A DNA stretch of 20,713 bases, taken from Oligoflexaceae bacterium. GTDB taxonomy: Bacteria > Bdellovibrionota_B > Oligoflexia > Oligoflexales > Oligoflexaceae. The notes under the pieces are model-generated. The model was given only the letters and a program-made list of their open reading frames with translations, did no database searches and was not told the origin of the DNA. A program made the position numbers and the translations under genes. Positions 1 through 8,282 of this stretch are shown piece by piece. Each line of letters opens with the position of its first letter. The first letter of the stretch is position 1. The stretch is taken from NCBI GenBank assembly GCA_947474445.1, contig CANJJY010000024.1, positions 1 to 20,713 on the forward strand. The letters run 5' to 3'.

Positions 1-493
1 CGAGCAACTTCTGACAAATCGGCAACTGAGCGCTCGGAATTTCGACCGATAATTTACTGACAAGCTTGAGATTAAGATCCATATGCGGCTCGAGCCTCAC
101 CGGTACCTTGGCCGGTAGGCCCTCGCTCAACCTGATCCATTGACCGGCGAGAATATAGCGATCCACCTGAACCATGACGGTCTTGACCGAAAAGCGGCAC
201 TCGCCGAGATGGATCGTGAGCTGGGAGGCCGGAGGCGCTTTGGCTTGAAGGGGAACATCTTCAAACAAATCCATACTTTTATTGACCATAAACGGCAAGG
301 GAAAGGACGATTCAAACGCTACCGCCGCCTCACTACGTTCAAGATCCTTGAAGTAGCCTTTGTCATCCACGCGATCGGGTCCACCTGCATCATCCAAACC
401 AAAGCTATCATCCTCGGCCACGACGCGCGTCGACCGACTGCTACACGCGTAGCTTAGCAAGAGTGATAGGCATAGTAAGACGATCGCCTGCAT
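1..493 (-). CDS. Putative lipoprotein, C-terminus cut by window edge
   Basis: An open frame runs without a stop from an ATG at 493 to the left edge, giving the first 164 residues. The N-terminus is a short hydrophobic signal sequence ending in a lipobox, LSYAC, with Cys17 as the expected lipidated residue, so the mature protein should be anchored in the outer or inner membrane facing the periplasm. After the Cys comes a polar, acidic linker rich in Asp and Gly (about residues 24-50), then a more structured part with beta-like alternation from about residue 90. No family was recognised. No strong Shine-Dalgarno precedes the ATG, but the lipobox position supports this start. The gene is separated by 186 bp from the receiver gene upstream of it, so it may be a separate transcription unit. 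The function is unknown; the signal sequence call is fairly secure. Confidence 0.7.
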   Translation of the reverse strand, partial: MQAIVLLCLSLLLSYACSSRSTRVVAEDDSFGLDDAGGPDRVDDKGYFKDLERSEAAVAFESSFPLPFMVNKSMDLFEDVPLQAKAPPASQLTIHLGECRFSVKTVMVQVDRYILAGQWIRLSEGLPAKVPVRLEPHMDLNLKLVSKLSVEIPSAQLPICQKLL

Positions 494-679
494 CGAAGCC
501 CCGAAAAGAGTGAATAATCCTCCGCTTTATATTTCGGCAAAAAATCTGAAAAAATGACTATTTGGGCAGAAAGGAAGGCTTGAGAGATTTGAGGAAATTA
601 CAAAAAAGATTCGAGAGGTCAAACAAAATAATATTTTAGGGGCCAGAGCCTGCGAGCAAAATCTCCAGCAAACTGCGCA

Positions 680-1030
680 CTAGTCAATCAAAGTCTTCAC
701 GGCATCCTTGATGGCTGTGATAGAAACAGGCTTTTGCAAAAAACAGTTCCACATCACAGGAATAGCATTTTCAGGACGCACCGCACTAATAAGAATAACG
801 GGTATACCTTTCCACACGTCGTCGCGCTTCACTTGCCTCAGCATTTCAATGCCATCCATGACTGGCATCATCACATCGGAGATAATCAAATCAGGCTTCG
901 CCGCTCGTAGAGCATCGATACCCTCTGCGCCGTTTGAGGCAATAGTTACAGAGTAGCCTGCCGACTTAAGGATGATGAAAGCCAGCCTCTGTAGATCGTG
1001 TTCATCTTCTACGAGCAGAATAGTTTTCAT
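680..1030 (-). CDS. Single-domain CheY-like response regulator
   Basis: The 116-residue protein is a stand-alone receiver domain with no output domain. The acidic pocket is Glu8/Asp9, the phospho-acceptor is Asp52 in LIISDVMMPVMDG, the switch residue is Ser82 and the conserved Lys-Pro pair is Lys100-Pro101, so it should be phosphorylatable. It normally would pass a signal by protein contact, as CheY does. The ATG lies only 2 nt after the stop of the KaiC-like ATPase gene, so the two are almost certainly co-transcribed and possibly translationally coupled. The Shine-Dalgarno is weak, which fits coupling. No cognate kinase is adjacent; the nearest histidine kinase, at 4889-6325, already has a partner regulator beside it. 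The receiver assignment is secure; what it acts on is an inference. Confidence 0.93.
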   Translation of the reverse strand: MKTILLVEDEHDLQRLAFIILKSAGYSVTIASNGAEGIDALRAAKPDLIISDVMMPVMDGIEMLRQVKRDDVWKGIPVILISAVRPENAIPVMWNCFLQKPVSITAIKDAVKTLID

Positions 1031-1032
1031 GA

Positions 1033-2547
1033 TTAAAACCGTCTCAAAGCGCGCAGAGCTGAATCTCTTACGCGATTTACCGAGGATTGCATAAGCCCCC
1101 CGGGTAGCCGTGAAGAGAGACGAAGATCGCGCAAATCATGGCGGCGATCCTTCAGCTTCAGATCGAGACCCTGCTCGGAAATCAATAACTCATCACCCGT
1201 CGACTCAAGCTCACCCGATCTAAAAACCGAAACTGTCCGTTCACGCCTTTGGGATCGCGCTTCATAATCAATGAAAAGAATTTGATCGACAGAGGTACCC
1301 GCCAGCGAGCCACTGAAATCGACCTCGAGGAGTCCTGCATTCAAACATTCGATCACCAGCGTCGTCACACCTGCAACCTGGAGCTTACGCATAAAAGCCC
1401 CCCAAAAAGCCAAACTCCGCTCCGGCCGGATCAAAGCTTGTTCAAAACCGAGCCTATCGTCGAGAACAAGGCGCCGTATCGAACGAATCTTGATCATCTC
1501 AAAGAGATTGAAACACAACTCATCAGCCGTGATCTCTCCAAGTGGGTGCCATTCAATAAATAAACGTCCCTGATCCACCAAAGAATCAACTTCGAGTCCG
1601 ACACCCAACGCCAAAGCCTCAAGCTGCGGCCGGGTTTCGCGCAAACTCCAGTAGAGTCCGGCCTCCCCATCACGGGCGCCTTGCTCGAGAAACTTCAAGC
1701 CAAGCAGCGACTTCCCACAGCGGGTGGAACCTAGCAAACGATTGATCGATCGAACCTTGAGACCACCACCTAATCTTTGGTCGAGTATGGCCATTCCGAA
1801 GGACTTCCGCTCAGCCCCTACCGGTGGCGGACCAATCCGCGCATCGATCGTACTTTCTAGGCGCGGATACAATTCGATGCCCTTTTCACCGATCCGGAAA
1901 AAATGTTTCCCTGCTAAAAACGGTGCCCCGCGAATCTTGTGGACTTCGAGCACGCGCAAGGTCTGCAAACCTTGATGGATATGAGTCATTTCAATCAGCC
2001 CATCGACAAGTATCTGTTCGGGCTGAGAGTGGGTGCTATCGGGCGGTGAGAGGAGGACCGTCGTGCAACCAGCAGCTGTCACGAAAGCATTGAGTTCGTG
2101 CACAAACTTCGCAAGTTCCAGTTCTGTTGCAAAAAAGTCACGAGCGCTTCTAAAACCGTCGATCACGAGAAGCGTGGGAGTATACTTGGCGATAAGAGAA
2201 GCCAAGAGCTCGAGCAAACCATTCAAGCCATCATCAAGTAGTTCTTTATAACCACTGATATAGAAAATGCGATGCGTGACTTGGGTAGGCTCATAAAAAT
2301 CAAAATCCCGCAGATGATGGAGCAACTTGCCATGCGATTCAACGAGTAAAGTGAGATAAATGACATTTTCACCCTGGCGAGCTTGCGCAAAAGCCATCTG
2401 ATTCGCCAACAGCGTTTTACCAATTCCTGCAGCGCCTTCTATGAGAAAAAGCCCACCATGAGCGAGCCCGCCCGACAGAACCAAATCGAGACCAGGTACG
2501 CCGGTCGAAGCCTTACGAGGAGAAAAATGAGTCGATTCTTCAAACAT
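1033..2547 (-). CDS. KaiC-like tandem RecA-fold ATPase
   Basis: This 504-residue protein has the two-domain layout and length of KaiC. Domain 1 has Walker A GAAGIGKT (38-45), a Walker B ending in LLVID (126-130) and the family KIRG motif (204-207). Domain 2 has Walker A GSTRCGKS (273-280) and a Walker B RLVLDD (359-364), but no clear KxRG motif. In cyanobacterial KaiC two adjacent glutamates act in ATP hydrolysis; here each domain shows only one obvious candidate (Glu70 and Glu304). The C-terminal 60 residues are basic and lack clear KaiC phosphorylation-site similarity. Outside cyanobacteria such proteins occur with two-component proteins and are not proven clocks. No kaiA or kaiB is visible here. 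The pairing with a downstream CheY-like receiver suggests signal transduction through ATP-driven oligomers, which is inference. The ATG at 2547 puts domain 1 at the usual distance from the N-terminus. Confidence 0.87.
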   Translation of the reverse strand: MFEESTHFSPRKASTGVPGLDLVLSGGLAHGGLFLIEGAAGIGKTLLANQMAFAQARQGENVIYLTLLVESHGKLLHHLRDFDFYEPTQVTHRIFYISGYKELLDDGLNGLLELLASLIAKYTPTLLVIDGFRSARDFFATELELAKFVHELNAFVTAAGCTTVLLSPPDSTHSQPEQILVDGLIEMTHIHQGLQTLRVLEVHKIRGAPFLAGKHFFRIGEKGIELYPRLESTIDARIGPPPVGAERKSFGMAILDQRLGGGLKVRSINRLLGSTRCGKSLLGLKFLEQGARDGEAGLYWSLRETRPQLEALALGVGLEVDSLVDQGRLFIEWHPLGEITADELCFNLFEMIKIRSIRRLVLDDRLGFEQALIRPERSLAFWGAFMRKLQVAGVTTLVIECLNAGLLEVDFSGSLAGTSVDQILFIDYEARSQRRERTVSVFRSGELESTGDELLISEQGLDLKLKDRRHDLRDLRLSSRLPGGLMQSSVNRVRDSALRALRRF

Positions 2548-2776
2548 ATTCGTGCTTCTGTCGTGAGCGGTTGATCCTCAAACCTGCCGACACCTTCTCG
2601 CGCAACAACCGAACAACATCGGCATCGAATCAACTACGGAGACGACACAGTCTGGTGGCTATTCTTGGGACCTATATTTATGCTCACCTCTGCTGAAGTC
2701 CAGTTAAAATCAATATTTTTCCTGGACAAGCCTTTGAATGAGAAAAAACAGGACAGAAAGTCGAGCAGCTTTCGGC

Positions 2777-4060
2777 TCAACAAGACGGCTTCTGCGGTCC
2801 TAAACCGTGTTGACGGGTATACTCGCCCAGCAGTAAACCACAAGCCACCGCAACGTTCAGGCTTTCCACCTGGCCACTGCTTGGAATCACACACACCTCA
2901 TCCAAAAGACGAGCCACGGCCGGCGACAGCCCATGCACTTCCGAACCTAAGACCCAGGCAGTTCTCTTAGGAATTTCGCACTCATAAAGCGATTTATCCG
3001 CATGATTAGATGCTCCCAAAATGCGGTAATCCAGCTCTTTGAGCTGCTTAATAAAATCACCTAATTTAGGGCTGACAAAAACCTTGACGTACATAGCTCC
3101 ACCCGCGCTCATGCGCGCTGATGCACCGGAAAGAGCCGGAAGATCACCAGGTCCCACGAGCACTGGCCATCCAAAGCTGGCCATAATCCGCATAATCGTA
3201 CCGATATTATGTGGATTCTGCACCCCGTCCAGAATGAGCAAGGGACAAGGATCCGATTGCAAACGGGCGAGTAGCTGCGTGGTATCCTGAGCGCGTTCTG
3301 ATCGAGCCAGGATCGCGATACCCTCATGATGAACCGACTGAGTAACTTTCTCCATCTCCTCATTGGGAATAAGATGATAGGCCTTCTTGTTCTGGGCACA
3401 CCAGCGGAGCAGAGGAGAGAAAGGTCCGACGGTGTCTTCCGTGCAGTAGACGCGAATAATATCATCGCGTTTTTGAGCCGCGAGTGCTTCGCAAATGTAC
3501 CGACCGTAGAATAAGAGTTCTCTCTCTTCGGCTACCACTGGCTCAACAGCGATAGGCGTAATCAGCTTAGGGCTCGCCATTTTCGAAACTTTTTTAGTTT
3601 GAAACAAAGATGCTCTCTGATCAGGTCCTGCCCCTTGAAACATAGGAGCGCGGCCTTCCGACCTCAAGCTCGGCCGCAGAGGTCTTTGACCTTCGGGTCG
3701 CGCTGCACTCTGGCGAATCTGAGGAGCCCGGCTTTCTCTCTCCGGACGCCCCCCGATACTCGGCCGCACGACCGATCGACTCTCAGGTCGCGCTGGACTC
3801 TGCCGCACGATAGGCGATCGAACAGGGGCTTCTACTGCTGATTTTGTTCTCTGAAGGATAGGGGACGAGGATTTGTTCTGAGCTGACGATTGGACAAAAG
3901 AAGACGTCTTCTCAGCCTTTGGAGTTTCAAAAGCGACATCGCTCTCTTCTCTCACTCTTTCTCTTTCGATACGCTGCTTTTGAAGTACTTGAGCTTGAGG
4001 CTTCGAGGGCTTGGACTTGGCCTTTTTAGCGCCGCGGTCTTCCATATAGGCTGTCTCCAT
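2777..4060 (-). CDS. SpoU/TrmH-family RNA 2'-O-methyltransferase with long basic N-terminal extension
   Basis: The C-terminal half is a SPOUT-class methyltransferase that should use S-adenosylmethionine to methylate a ribose 2'-OH in rRNA or tRNA. The substrate-binding domain begins near residue 183 (LLFYGRYICEAL). Motif 1 is LDGVQNPHNIGTIMR (277-291, with Asn285 and Arg291), motif 2 is VLGSEVHGL (370-378) and motif 3 is IPSSGQVESLNVAVA (392-406). All key residues of the trefoil knot are present. Unusually, residues 1 to about 175 are a low-complexity Arg/Pro/Ser/Lys-rich tail, including two imperfect copies of a roughly 30-residue unit built on VRQSPARPE and IRQSAARPE. The family is normally about 250-270 residues, so the tail is an addition. 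A GGAG lies 9 nt before an in-frame ATG at 4045, which may be the true start (422 aa); a second internal Met at residue 161 would give the bare enzyme. The target site cannot be told from sequence. Confidence 0.88.
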   Translation of the reverse strand: METAYMEDRGAKKAKSKPSKPQAQVLQKQRIERERVREESDVAFETPKAEKTSSFVQSSAQNKSSSPILQRTKSAVEAPVRSPIVRQSPARPESRSVVRPSIGGRPERESRAPQIRQSAARPEGQRPLRPSLRSEGRAPMFQGAGPDQRASLFQTKKVSKMASPKLITPIAVEPVVAEERELLFYGRYICEALAAQKRDDIIRVYCTEDTVGPFSPLLRWCAQNKKAYHLIPNEEMEKVTQSVHHEGIAILARSERAQDTTQLLARLQSDPCPLLILDGVQNPHNIGTIMRIMASFGWPVLVGPGDLPALSGASARMSAGGAMYVKVFVSPKLGDFIKQLKELDYRILGASNHADKSLYECEIPKRTAWVLGSEVHGLSPAVARLLDEVCVIPSSGQVESLNVAVACGLLLGEYTRQHGLGPQKPSC

Positions 4061-4132
4061 GAGGGATCGCTTGGAACTCCCCTGAATAGCCTAGCCTAGA
4101 CCTTTTGCCAACGCTTTAACGGACAGTTTTTT

Positions 4133-4876
4133 TCAACTTTGGGGTATGTAGGCGTGGGTTTTAAGATTTTGAATAACTTGAATCAAATGATCGCGGTCGG
4201 CGGCCGCAATCTCGAGAAATTCGAGTCCAAATCCCCGCGGCCGCAGATCCTCACCGGATTCGCGAACCCAACGGCATACTCCTTGCCCACTGACCGACCG
4301 ACCGCCTTCCAGGTGAAGTTGAAAGCTCACCTTATCGTCGAGAAAGGGTAAAACCTGGCCTTCAATGGCGATAAACATCCCACCGCGACCGACATTGGCT
4401 GCAAAGCCAGTGGCTGCCGATGAGCTTGCAGCAGAGGTATCACACAGGCGTACATTCACTTTAAAATCGGCCGGAAATCGTGTCTCAGGTTTCGCACTCG
4501 CGATCCGATCGACTCGCAGAAGCCGATCGAGGGTTTCCAGAATGGACTTCTTATCCAAAGGCTTGGTGAAAATTGCTTGAGCTCCCCTATCATAGGCTTC
4601 GGCCTGAGACAGATCCGAATATCCCGTGACGAGCACGATGATGGGCTTTTCTTGATTCTGCATTCTAATTTTTTCCAAAAGCTCGACCCCATCACCATGA
4701 GGCATACGAATGTCGGTGACGATGGCATCCACCTGCTCTTTCTCGACGATGGCTAAGGCTGCTCGACCGCTGTGCGCAGTGACCGTCTGGTAGCCATGCT
4801 TTTCGAAGATTAACTGCAAAAGCAAAGCAAGATCCACCTCGTCGTCGACTATCAATATTTTCTTAGGTTTTCCCAT
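4133..4876 (-). CDS. Response regulator with receiver and PilZ domains
   Basis: The 247-residue protein has an N-terminal receiver (about 5-122) with Asp11/Asp12, phospho-acceptor Asp55 in VTDIRMPHGDG, Thr84 and Lys105, followed by a PilZ-type beta-barrel (about 133-240). PilZ domains usually bind cyclic di-GMP through RxxxR and (D/N)xSxxG. Here the second motif appears as NVGRGG (161-166), with Gly in place of Ser, and the only RxxxR-like site reads RFPAD (133-137), so ligand binding may be lost or altered. The late PRGFGLEFLEI (213-223) is typical of the fold. A good Shine-Dalgarno (AAGGAGA) precedes the ATG at 4876. The gene starts 12 nt after the stop of the histidine kinase gene and is very likely its partner, linking membrane sensing to motility, adhesion or second-messenger output. 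Confidence 0.88.
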   Translation of the reverse strand: MGKPKKILIVDDEVDLALLLQLIFEKHGYQTVTAHSGRAALAIVEKEQVDAIVTDIRMPHGDGVELLEKIRMQNQEKPIIVLVTGYSDLSQAEAYDRGAQAIFTKPLDKKSILETLDRLLRVDRIASAKPETRFPADFKVNVRLCDTSAASSSAATGFAANVGRGGMFIAIEGQVLPFLDDKVSFQLHLEGGRSVSGQGVCRWVRESGEDLRPRGFGLEFLEIAAADRDHLIQVIQNLKTHAYIPQS

Positions 4877-4888
4877 TCATGTCTCCTT

Positions 4889-6325
4889 TTAAGCTACCTG
4901 CTGAAGAGAAGTAAGCATCTTCAAAGGCAAAGCCATGACAAAGCAGGTCTCCTCTTGCGAGGCATCGATTTCAAGTCGCCCCCGATGTCCAGCCATAATC
5001 GTTTTTGCAATAGACAATCCCAGACCTGTACCTTTACCAACAGGTTTGGTGCTGAAGAAGGGTTGCATGATTTTTTCTCTCAGAGCAGCCGGAATTTGCG
5101 GACCTGAATTCCTCACGAGAATGTGGACTTCGTCTTGGTTTTTTTGAACCCGAACTTCGATGACGATTTCTTTGCGAGTCGATTCTTCCAGCGCATCGAC
5201 GGCGTTATTAAGCAGATTGAGAAGCACCTGAGAGATCTCCACAGGCCGACAGGGCACAAGTAAATCCTTATCGGTAAACTTGGTCGTCACGGTGATCTCG
5301 TGCGAATGAATCTTTTGCTGACATAGACTCAAGGTCTCATCGAGAATAGTCGAAATTGATGCCATTTCAAGCGGATCCCGCGATCCATCTCGCGAAAACC
5401 GCCGTAATCCTTGAACGATTTTAGAAATACGATCGGTTGCTGTGCGAATCTTGTCGGAAACCATCCTGACTTGAGCCGCATTGATGGCCTCGTCTTTACA
5501 AATATCTCCGAGGTAATCGGCGAAACCATGAATAATGCCCAAAGGATTATTGATCTCATGGGCGATGCCACCGGCCATCTCTCCGAGAGTCGCCATCTTT
5601 GCTGCCGATAGACTCCTCACTTGTTCCGTCTGCAATTGTTCGGTTCTGCGGTCGATTTCGTCGTCAAGCGACTTGTTAACTTCGAGGACGAATGCTCGCC
5701 AACGACCGACGTTTCGAAGATTATAATACCAAAAAAAGCCTACCAACGGCATCAAGCCAAGCGACACCAAGATAGCAAAGTTAGATCGGTCTTCCAACTC
5801 ACTGAGACTGCCATAGACCTGTTGATTGAGTCGAGCGGTCAGGGCACTCATGCCAGCTGCGTAGATCTTTTTTTGATTCTCGTAATCTGCACCAAAGAGC
5901 AAGTTGTTGGCAGCTGTCTTATCACCGCTTCTTACAGCCTCGAATGCCCTCGTTTCCATATCTACTAATTTAGCATTTGCTTCGTCAGTGGCCTTGGCCG
6001 AACTGTTCGCTGCTTCAGGGGGTAAAACCGAAAGAACCTCTTTAATCGCCTGATCCAGAGGCTGTTCATTCGCTTTATATCGTTCTTCCCAGGAGAGCTC
6101 ACCCGTTGCAGCGGCCATGCGAGCCGACATTGTGAGTACTTCGTCAAGGCGCATGATCTCGCCTTTGAGCCTTTCGATGCGAATGCTCTGCAGGATGACC
6201 TCGCGATAGGCATTCTTTGCTTGAAAGAGAAGCCCGGTAACGATGGCGAGGCTGGAAATCGTGCATACAACGCTAAGGGAAAGCGTCATGGTTGGGAATT
6301 CAGCTTTTAAAGGAGTCTTTTGCAC
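4889..6325 (-). CDS. Membrane sensor histidine kinase
   Basis: I choose a GTG start at 6325, because GGAG stands 8 nt before it and a transmembrane helix follows directly; the frame stays open to an ATG at 6427 with no Shine-Dalgarno. In the resulting 478-residue protein, TM1 is about 13-35, an alpha-helical periplasmic sensor about 36-180 (four-helix-bundle-like), and TM2 about 182-202. A coiled linker leads to the HisKA dimerisation domain with the H-box GGIAHEINNPLG (His256). The ATPase domain shows the N-box LLNLLNNAVDAL (368-379) and G2 box GKGTGLGLS (431-439). In the G1 position the usual Asp is Asn406 (VRNSGPQIP), a variant that should be checked because this Asp normally contacts the adenine. 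There is no HAMP domain evident. It precedes and probably phosphorylates the receiver-PilZ regulator. Confidence 0.9.
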   Translation of the reverse strand: MQKTPLKAEFPTMTLSLSVVCTISSLAIVTGLLFQAKNAYREVILQSIRIERLKGEIMRLDEVLTMSARMAAATGELSWEERYKANEQPLDQAIKEVLSVLPPEAANSSAKATDEANAKLVDMETRAFEAVRSGDKTAANNLLFGADYENQKKIYAAGMSALTARLNQQVYGSLSELEDRSNFAILVSLGLMPLVGFFWYYNLRNVGRWRAFVLEVNKSLDDEIDRRTEQLQTEQVRSLSAAKMATLGEMAGGIAHEINNPLGIIHGFADYLGDICKDEAINAAQVRMVSDKIRTATDRISKIVQGLRRFSRDGSRDPLEMASISTILDETLSLCQQKIHSHEITVTTKFTDKDLLVPCRPVEISQVLLNLLNNAVDALEESTRKEIVIEVRVQKNQDEVHILVRNSGPQIPAALREKIMQPFFSTKPVGKGTGLGLSIAKTIMAGHRGRLEIDASQEETCFVMALPLKMLTSLQQVA

Positions 6326-6814
6326 GCACGTTTCTCCAAAAGTTCGCCCTAGTCTATCGACGCTAAGAGTCCTAACTTGAGTCAAACTTTGAAGCAGAAC
6401 ATGTATAAAGGAGACTCCGCGTGTCATGGGGCTCTAGCGCCCACCACTCGTGTTCAAAAAACAGTCTCGGCTCAGCGATAAATCGAATCTTATTTTCTCT
6501 TTAACCATCGCCTTCTTCGCTGCTAATGTTTCTTTCTTGCGGATTCAACAAATCTCTAAAATCCTGACAGCCAAGTTGCATTCTAAATGCATAAAATAGA
6601 AAATATTTTGCAAGATCCATTTGATTGACGAGGCAAATATACCTCAAGCAGGGTTCGGTCGGCAGGAATTGAGCGATTCCCACTGAAATGTCCTAAGCCC
6701 CTACTGGAAAAAGAGCGCTTATATTATCGTTCGGAAAGAGAGTGTAAGATTGTTTTAAACTTTTAAGTTTAAAAAGCTAGACAGGTGAAACAAAGACTTC
6801 AAAGGAGAATTTAA
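6326..6814 (-). other. Divergent intergenic region, AT-rich
   Basis: This stretch separates the leftward kinase from the rightward glycosidase-like gene. It holds the alternative upstream kinase frame (to 6427), no convincing protein-coding gene and no RNA gene. A 60-codon minus-strand frame at 6501-6683 has no Shine-Dalgarno and no recognisable sequence. The right half is AT-rich and contains one perfect inverted repeat (6753-6774). I found no pair of -35 and -10 boxes with good spacing for either gene; AT-rich hexamers such as TATATT (6720-6725) lack a matching -35. Confidence 0.5.
6753..6774. promoter_or_regulatory. Perfect 22-nt inverted repeat, candidate operator or 5' leader hairpin
   Basis: Ten-base arms TTTTAAACTT and AAGTTTAAAA flank a TT centre. 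The repeat ends 40 nt before the TTG start of the glycosidase-like gene. Its length and dyad symmetry suit a dimeric repressor site, but as RNA it could also form an AU hairpin, and AT-rich palindromes arise easily by chance. Confidence 0.4.
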
Positions 6815-8209
6815 TTGCAAGCATCACGCAAGATAACGATAAAGCACTGGCCTCAGCTTTTCGCTCAGCTCACCATCTCCTTAAGTCTCTTATCGGGCTG
6901 CGCAGCGATTGACAAGAGCAAGGGTTCGAACGTTTTAGACGATGAAGGCGGCCTTGCGACAACCTCGATCACTGTTGACTACGCCCTTGATAAGGGTCCG
7001 AGCAAGCAGCTCGCGAGCGGATTTCACCATGGGATTGGACCTAAATATCCAGCGCAATCGCTCATAGATGGAGTGGTTGTGCGCGCGATCCGTGGGGCTG
7101 ACCATCATGCGCGGCTACCCAGTCTTTTTGATCCCGACACCTACCATCGCGTGCGGAGCACGGGCGCTGATATGATGGTGGGACTATATTATGCGCATGG
7201 AACATATTGGCCTGGAGATGAAGGCAATTGGAGTAAGTGGACTGAAATTGTTAACAAGGTCTTAGTTGAAGCCAAGGAAAAGAAACTCGAAATATATTCG
7301 TGGTTACCGTGGAATGAGCCTGACCTTCAGTGGGAACCGAATGGTAAGTCTTTAGCAAATTACAAGAAGGCTTTCAAAATCGCTTTTGATCTAGTCAAGG
7401 CCTGGAATCCAAATGCCAAAGTGCAAGGTCCGGAAATTTCTATTTACAGTATGAACTTCATGAAGGAATTTCTGCTCTATTGCAAAGCCAACAACTGTAT
7501 CCCCGATGTTCTTTCTTGGCACGAACTCGAAGAAGGACCAGCTGATATTGAAGCCCACACATTGGAAATGAAAAACTTTTTGGTCTCAGCGGGCATCAAA
7601 CCCATGCCGTTTTCCATCACTGAATATCAGGCACTATACTATGGCGACAAAAGCGGTCAGGCTTACGATCCAGGCTTAAGCGTTGCCTACATTGCCCGTC
7701 TCGAGCGATCCGATGTGAACGGTGTCGTGTCGGCCCTCAAAGGACCGTGGCGCTGGACAGGTGATGATCTCGGCTTTCAAGCTGATCTGGCAGAACTCGC
7801 CGACGATCAAACGATGAGCAAGCCTACGGCTCCTTGGTTCGTCTATAACGTTTACAAAGATATGACGGGACAGAAAGTCGAAGTGAAGCACGAGAAGGAT
7901 AAGATTGAAGCCCTTGCTTCTACAGATAAGGCGTCGACAACTGCCGGTTCCACAGTGCTGATCGGCAACTGGAAAGAAACTACACAGTATGATGTAAACC
8001 TCACTCTTGCTCACATCCCAAGCTATCTTGTAAACAACAAGAAAATTAAAATCACAGCTCGTCTCGTTGCCTCGGCAGGACTAGGAAAGCCTATTCAAGG
8101 ATGGATCCCTAAATTTGATCAAGAGCTGGAGATGACGGGCGATAGCGTGACTTTCACCTTGCCGACTATGCCTCCCGAATCGGCTTATGTCGTGCAAGTG
8201 GTTCCCTGA
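6815..8209 (+). CDS. Secreted lipoprotein resembling clan GH-A glycoside hydrolases
   Basis: The start is TTG, supported by AAAGGAGA (6801-6808) six bases upstream and by the signal sequence that follows at once. A lipobox LLSGC places the lipidated Cys at residue 29. The 464-residue protein then has the features of a TIM-barrel glycosidase of clan GH-A: WNEPD with Glu168 as the likely acid/base, and SITEY with Glu270 as the likely nucleophile, at a spacing of about 100 residues normal for retaining enzymes such as GH39 or GH10. His99 and the YYAHGTYWPGDEG segment (125-137) would line the barrel. From about residue 345 a beta-sandwich-like C-terminal domain follows (IKITARLVAS, SVTFTLPTM). 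It probably cleaves a polysaccharide in the periplasm or at the cell surface. It stands alone, flanked by a regulatory spacer and a tRNA gene. The substrate and exact GH family are not determinable here. Confidence 0.68.
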   Translation: MQASRKITIKHWPQLFAQLTISLSLLSGCAAIDKSKGSNVLDDEGGLATTSITVDYALDKGPSKQLASGFHHGIGPKYPAQSLIDGVVVRAIRGADHHARLPSLFDPDTYHRVRSTGADMMVGLYYAHGTYWPGDEGNWSKWTEIVNKVLVEAKEKKLEIYSWLPWNEPDLQWEPNGKSLANYKKAFKIAFDLVKAWNPNAKVQGPEISIYSMNFMKEFLLYCKANNCIPDVLSWHELEEGPADIEAHTLEMKNFLVSAGIKPMPFSITEYQALYYGDKSGQAYDPGLSVAYIARLERSDVNGVVSALKGPWRWTGDDLGFQADLAELADDQTMSKPTAPWFVYNVYKDMTGQKVEVKHEKDKIEALASTDKASTTAGSTVLIGNWKETTQYDVNLTLAHIPSYLVNNKKIKITARLVASAGLGKPIQGWIPKFDQELEMTGDSVTFTLPTMPPESAYVVQVVP

Positions 8210-8282
8210 TCGCAAAGGAAAATTTAATCTATCCTGAGCTCATCCTATTAAAGGCTGAGTCTCTCTCCTTCCTAGGAGTGCG

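Noticed and set aside
494..679. Possible terminator in the AT-rich spacer (AAAATAATATTTT and nearby GC run)
   Set aside because: The symmetric part is AT-only and no stable GC stem with a T-run could be drawn on the minus strand.
2634..2970. Frames of 86 and 101 codons on both strands across the end of the methyltransferase gene
   Set aside because: Both overlap the conserved 3' part of the SPOUT gene or its spacer and have low-complexity, unconserved-looking products.
6501..6683. 60-codon minus-strand frame in the divergent spacer
   Set aside because: No ribosome site, no recognisable sequence and AT-rich surroundings; probably chance.
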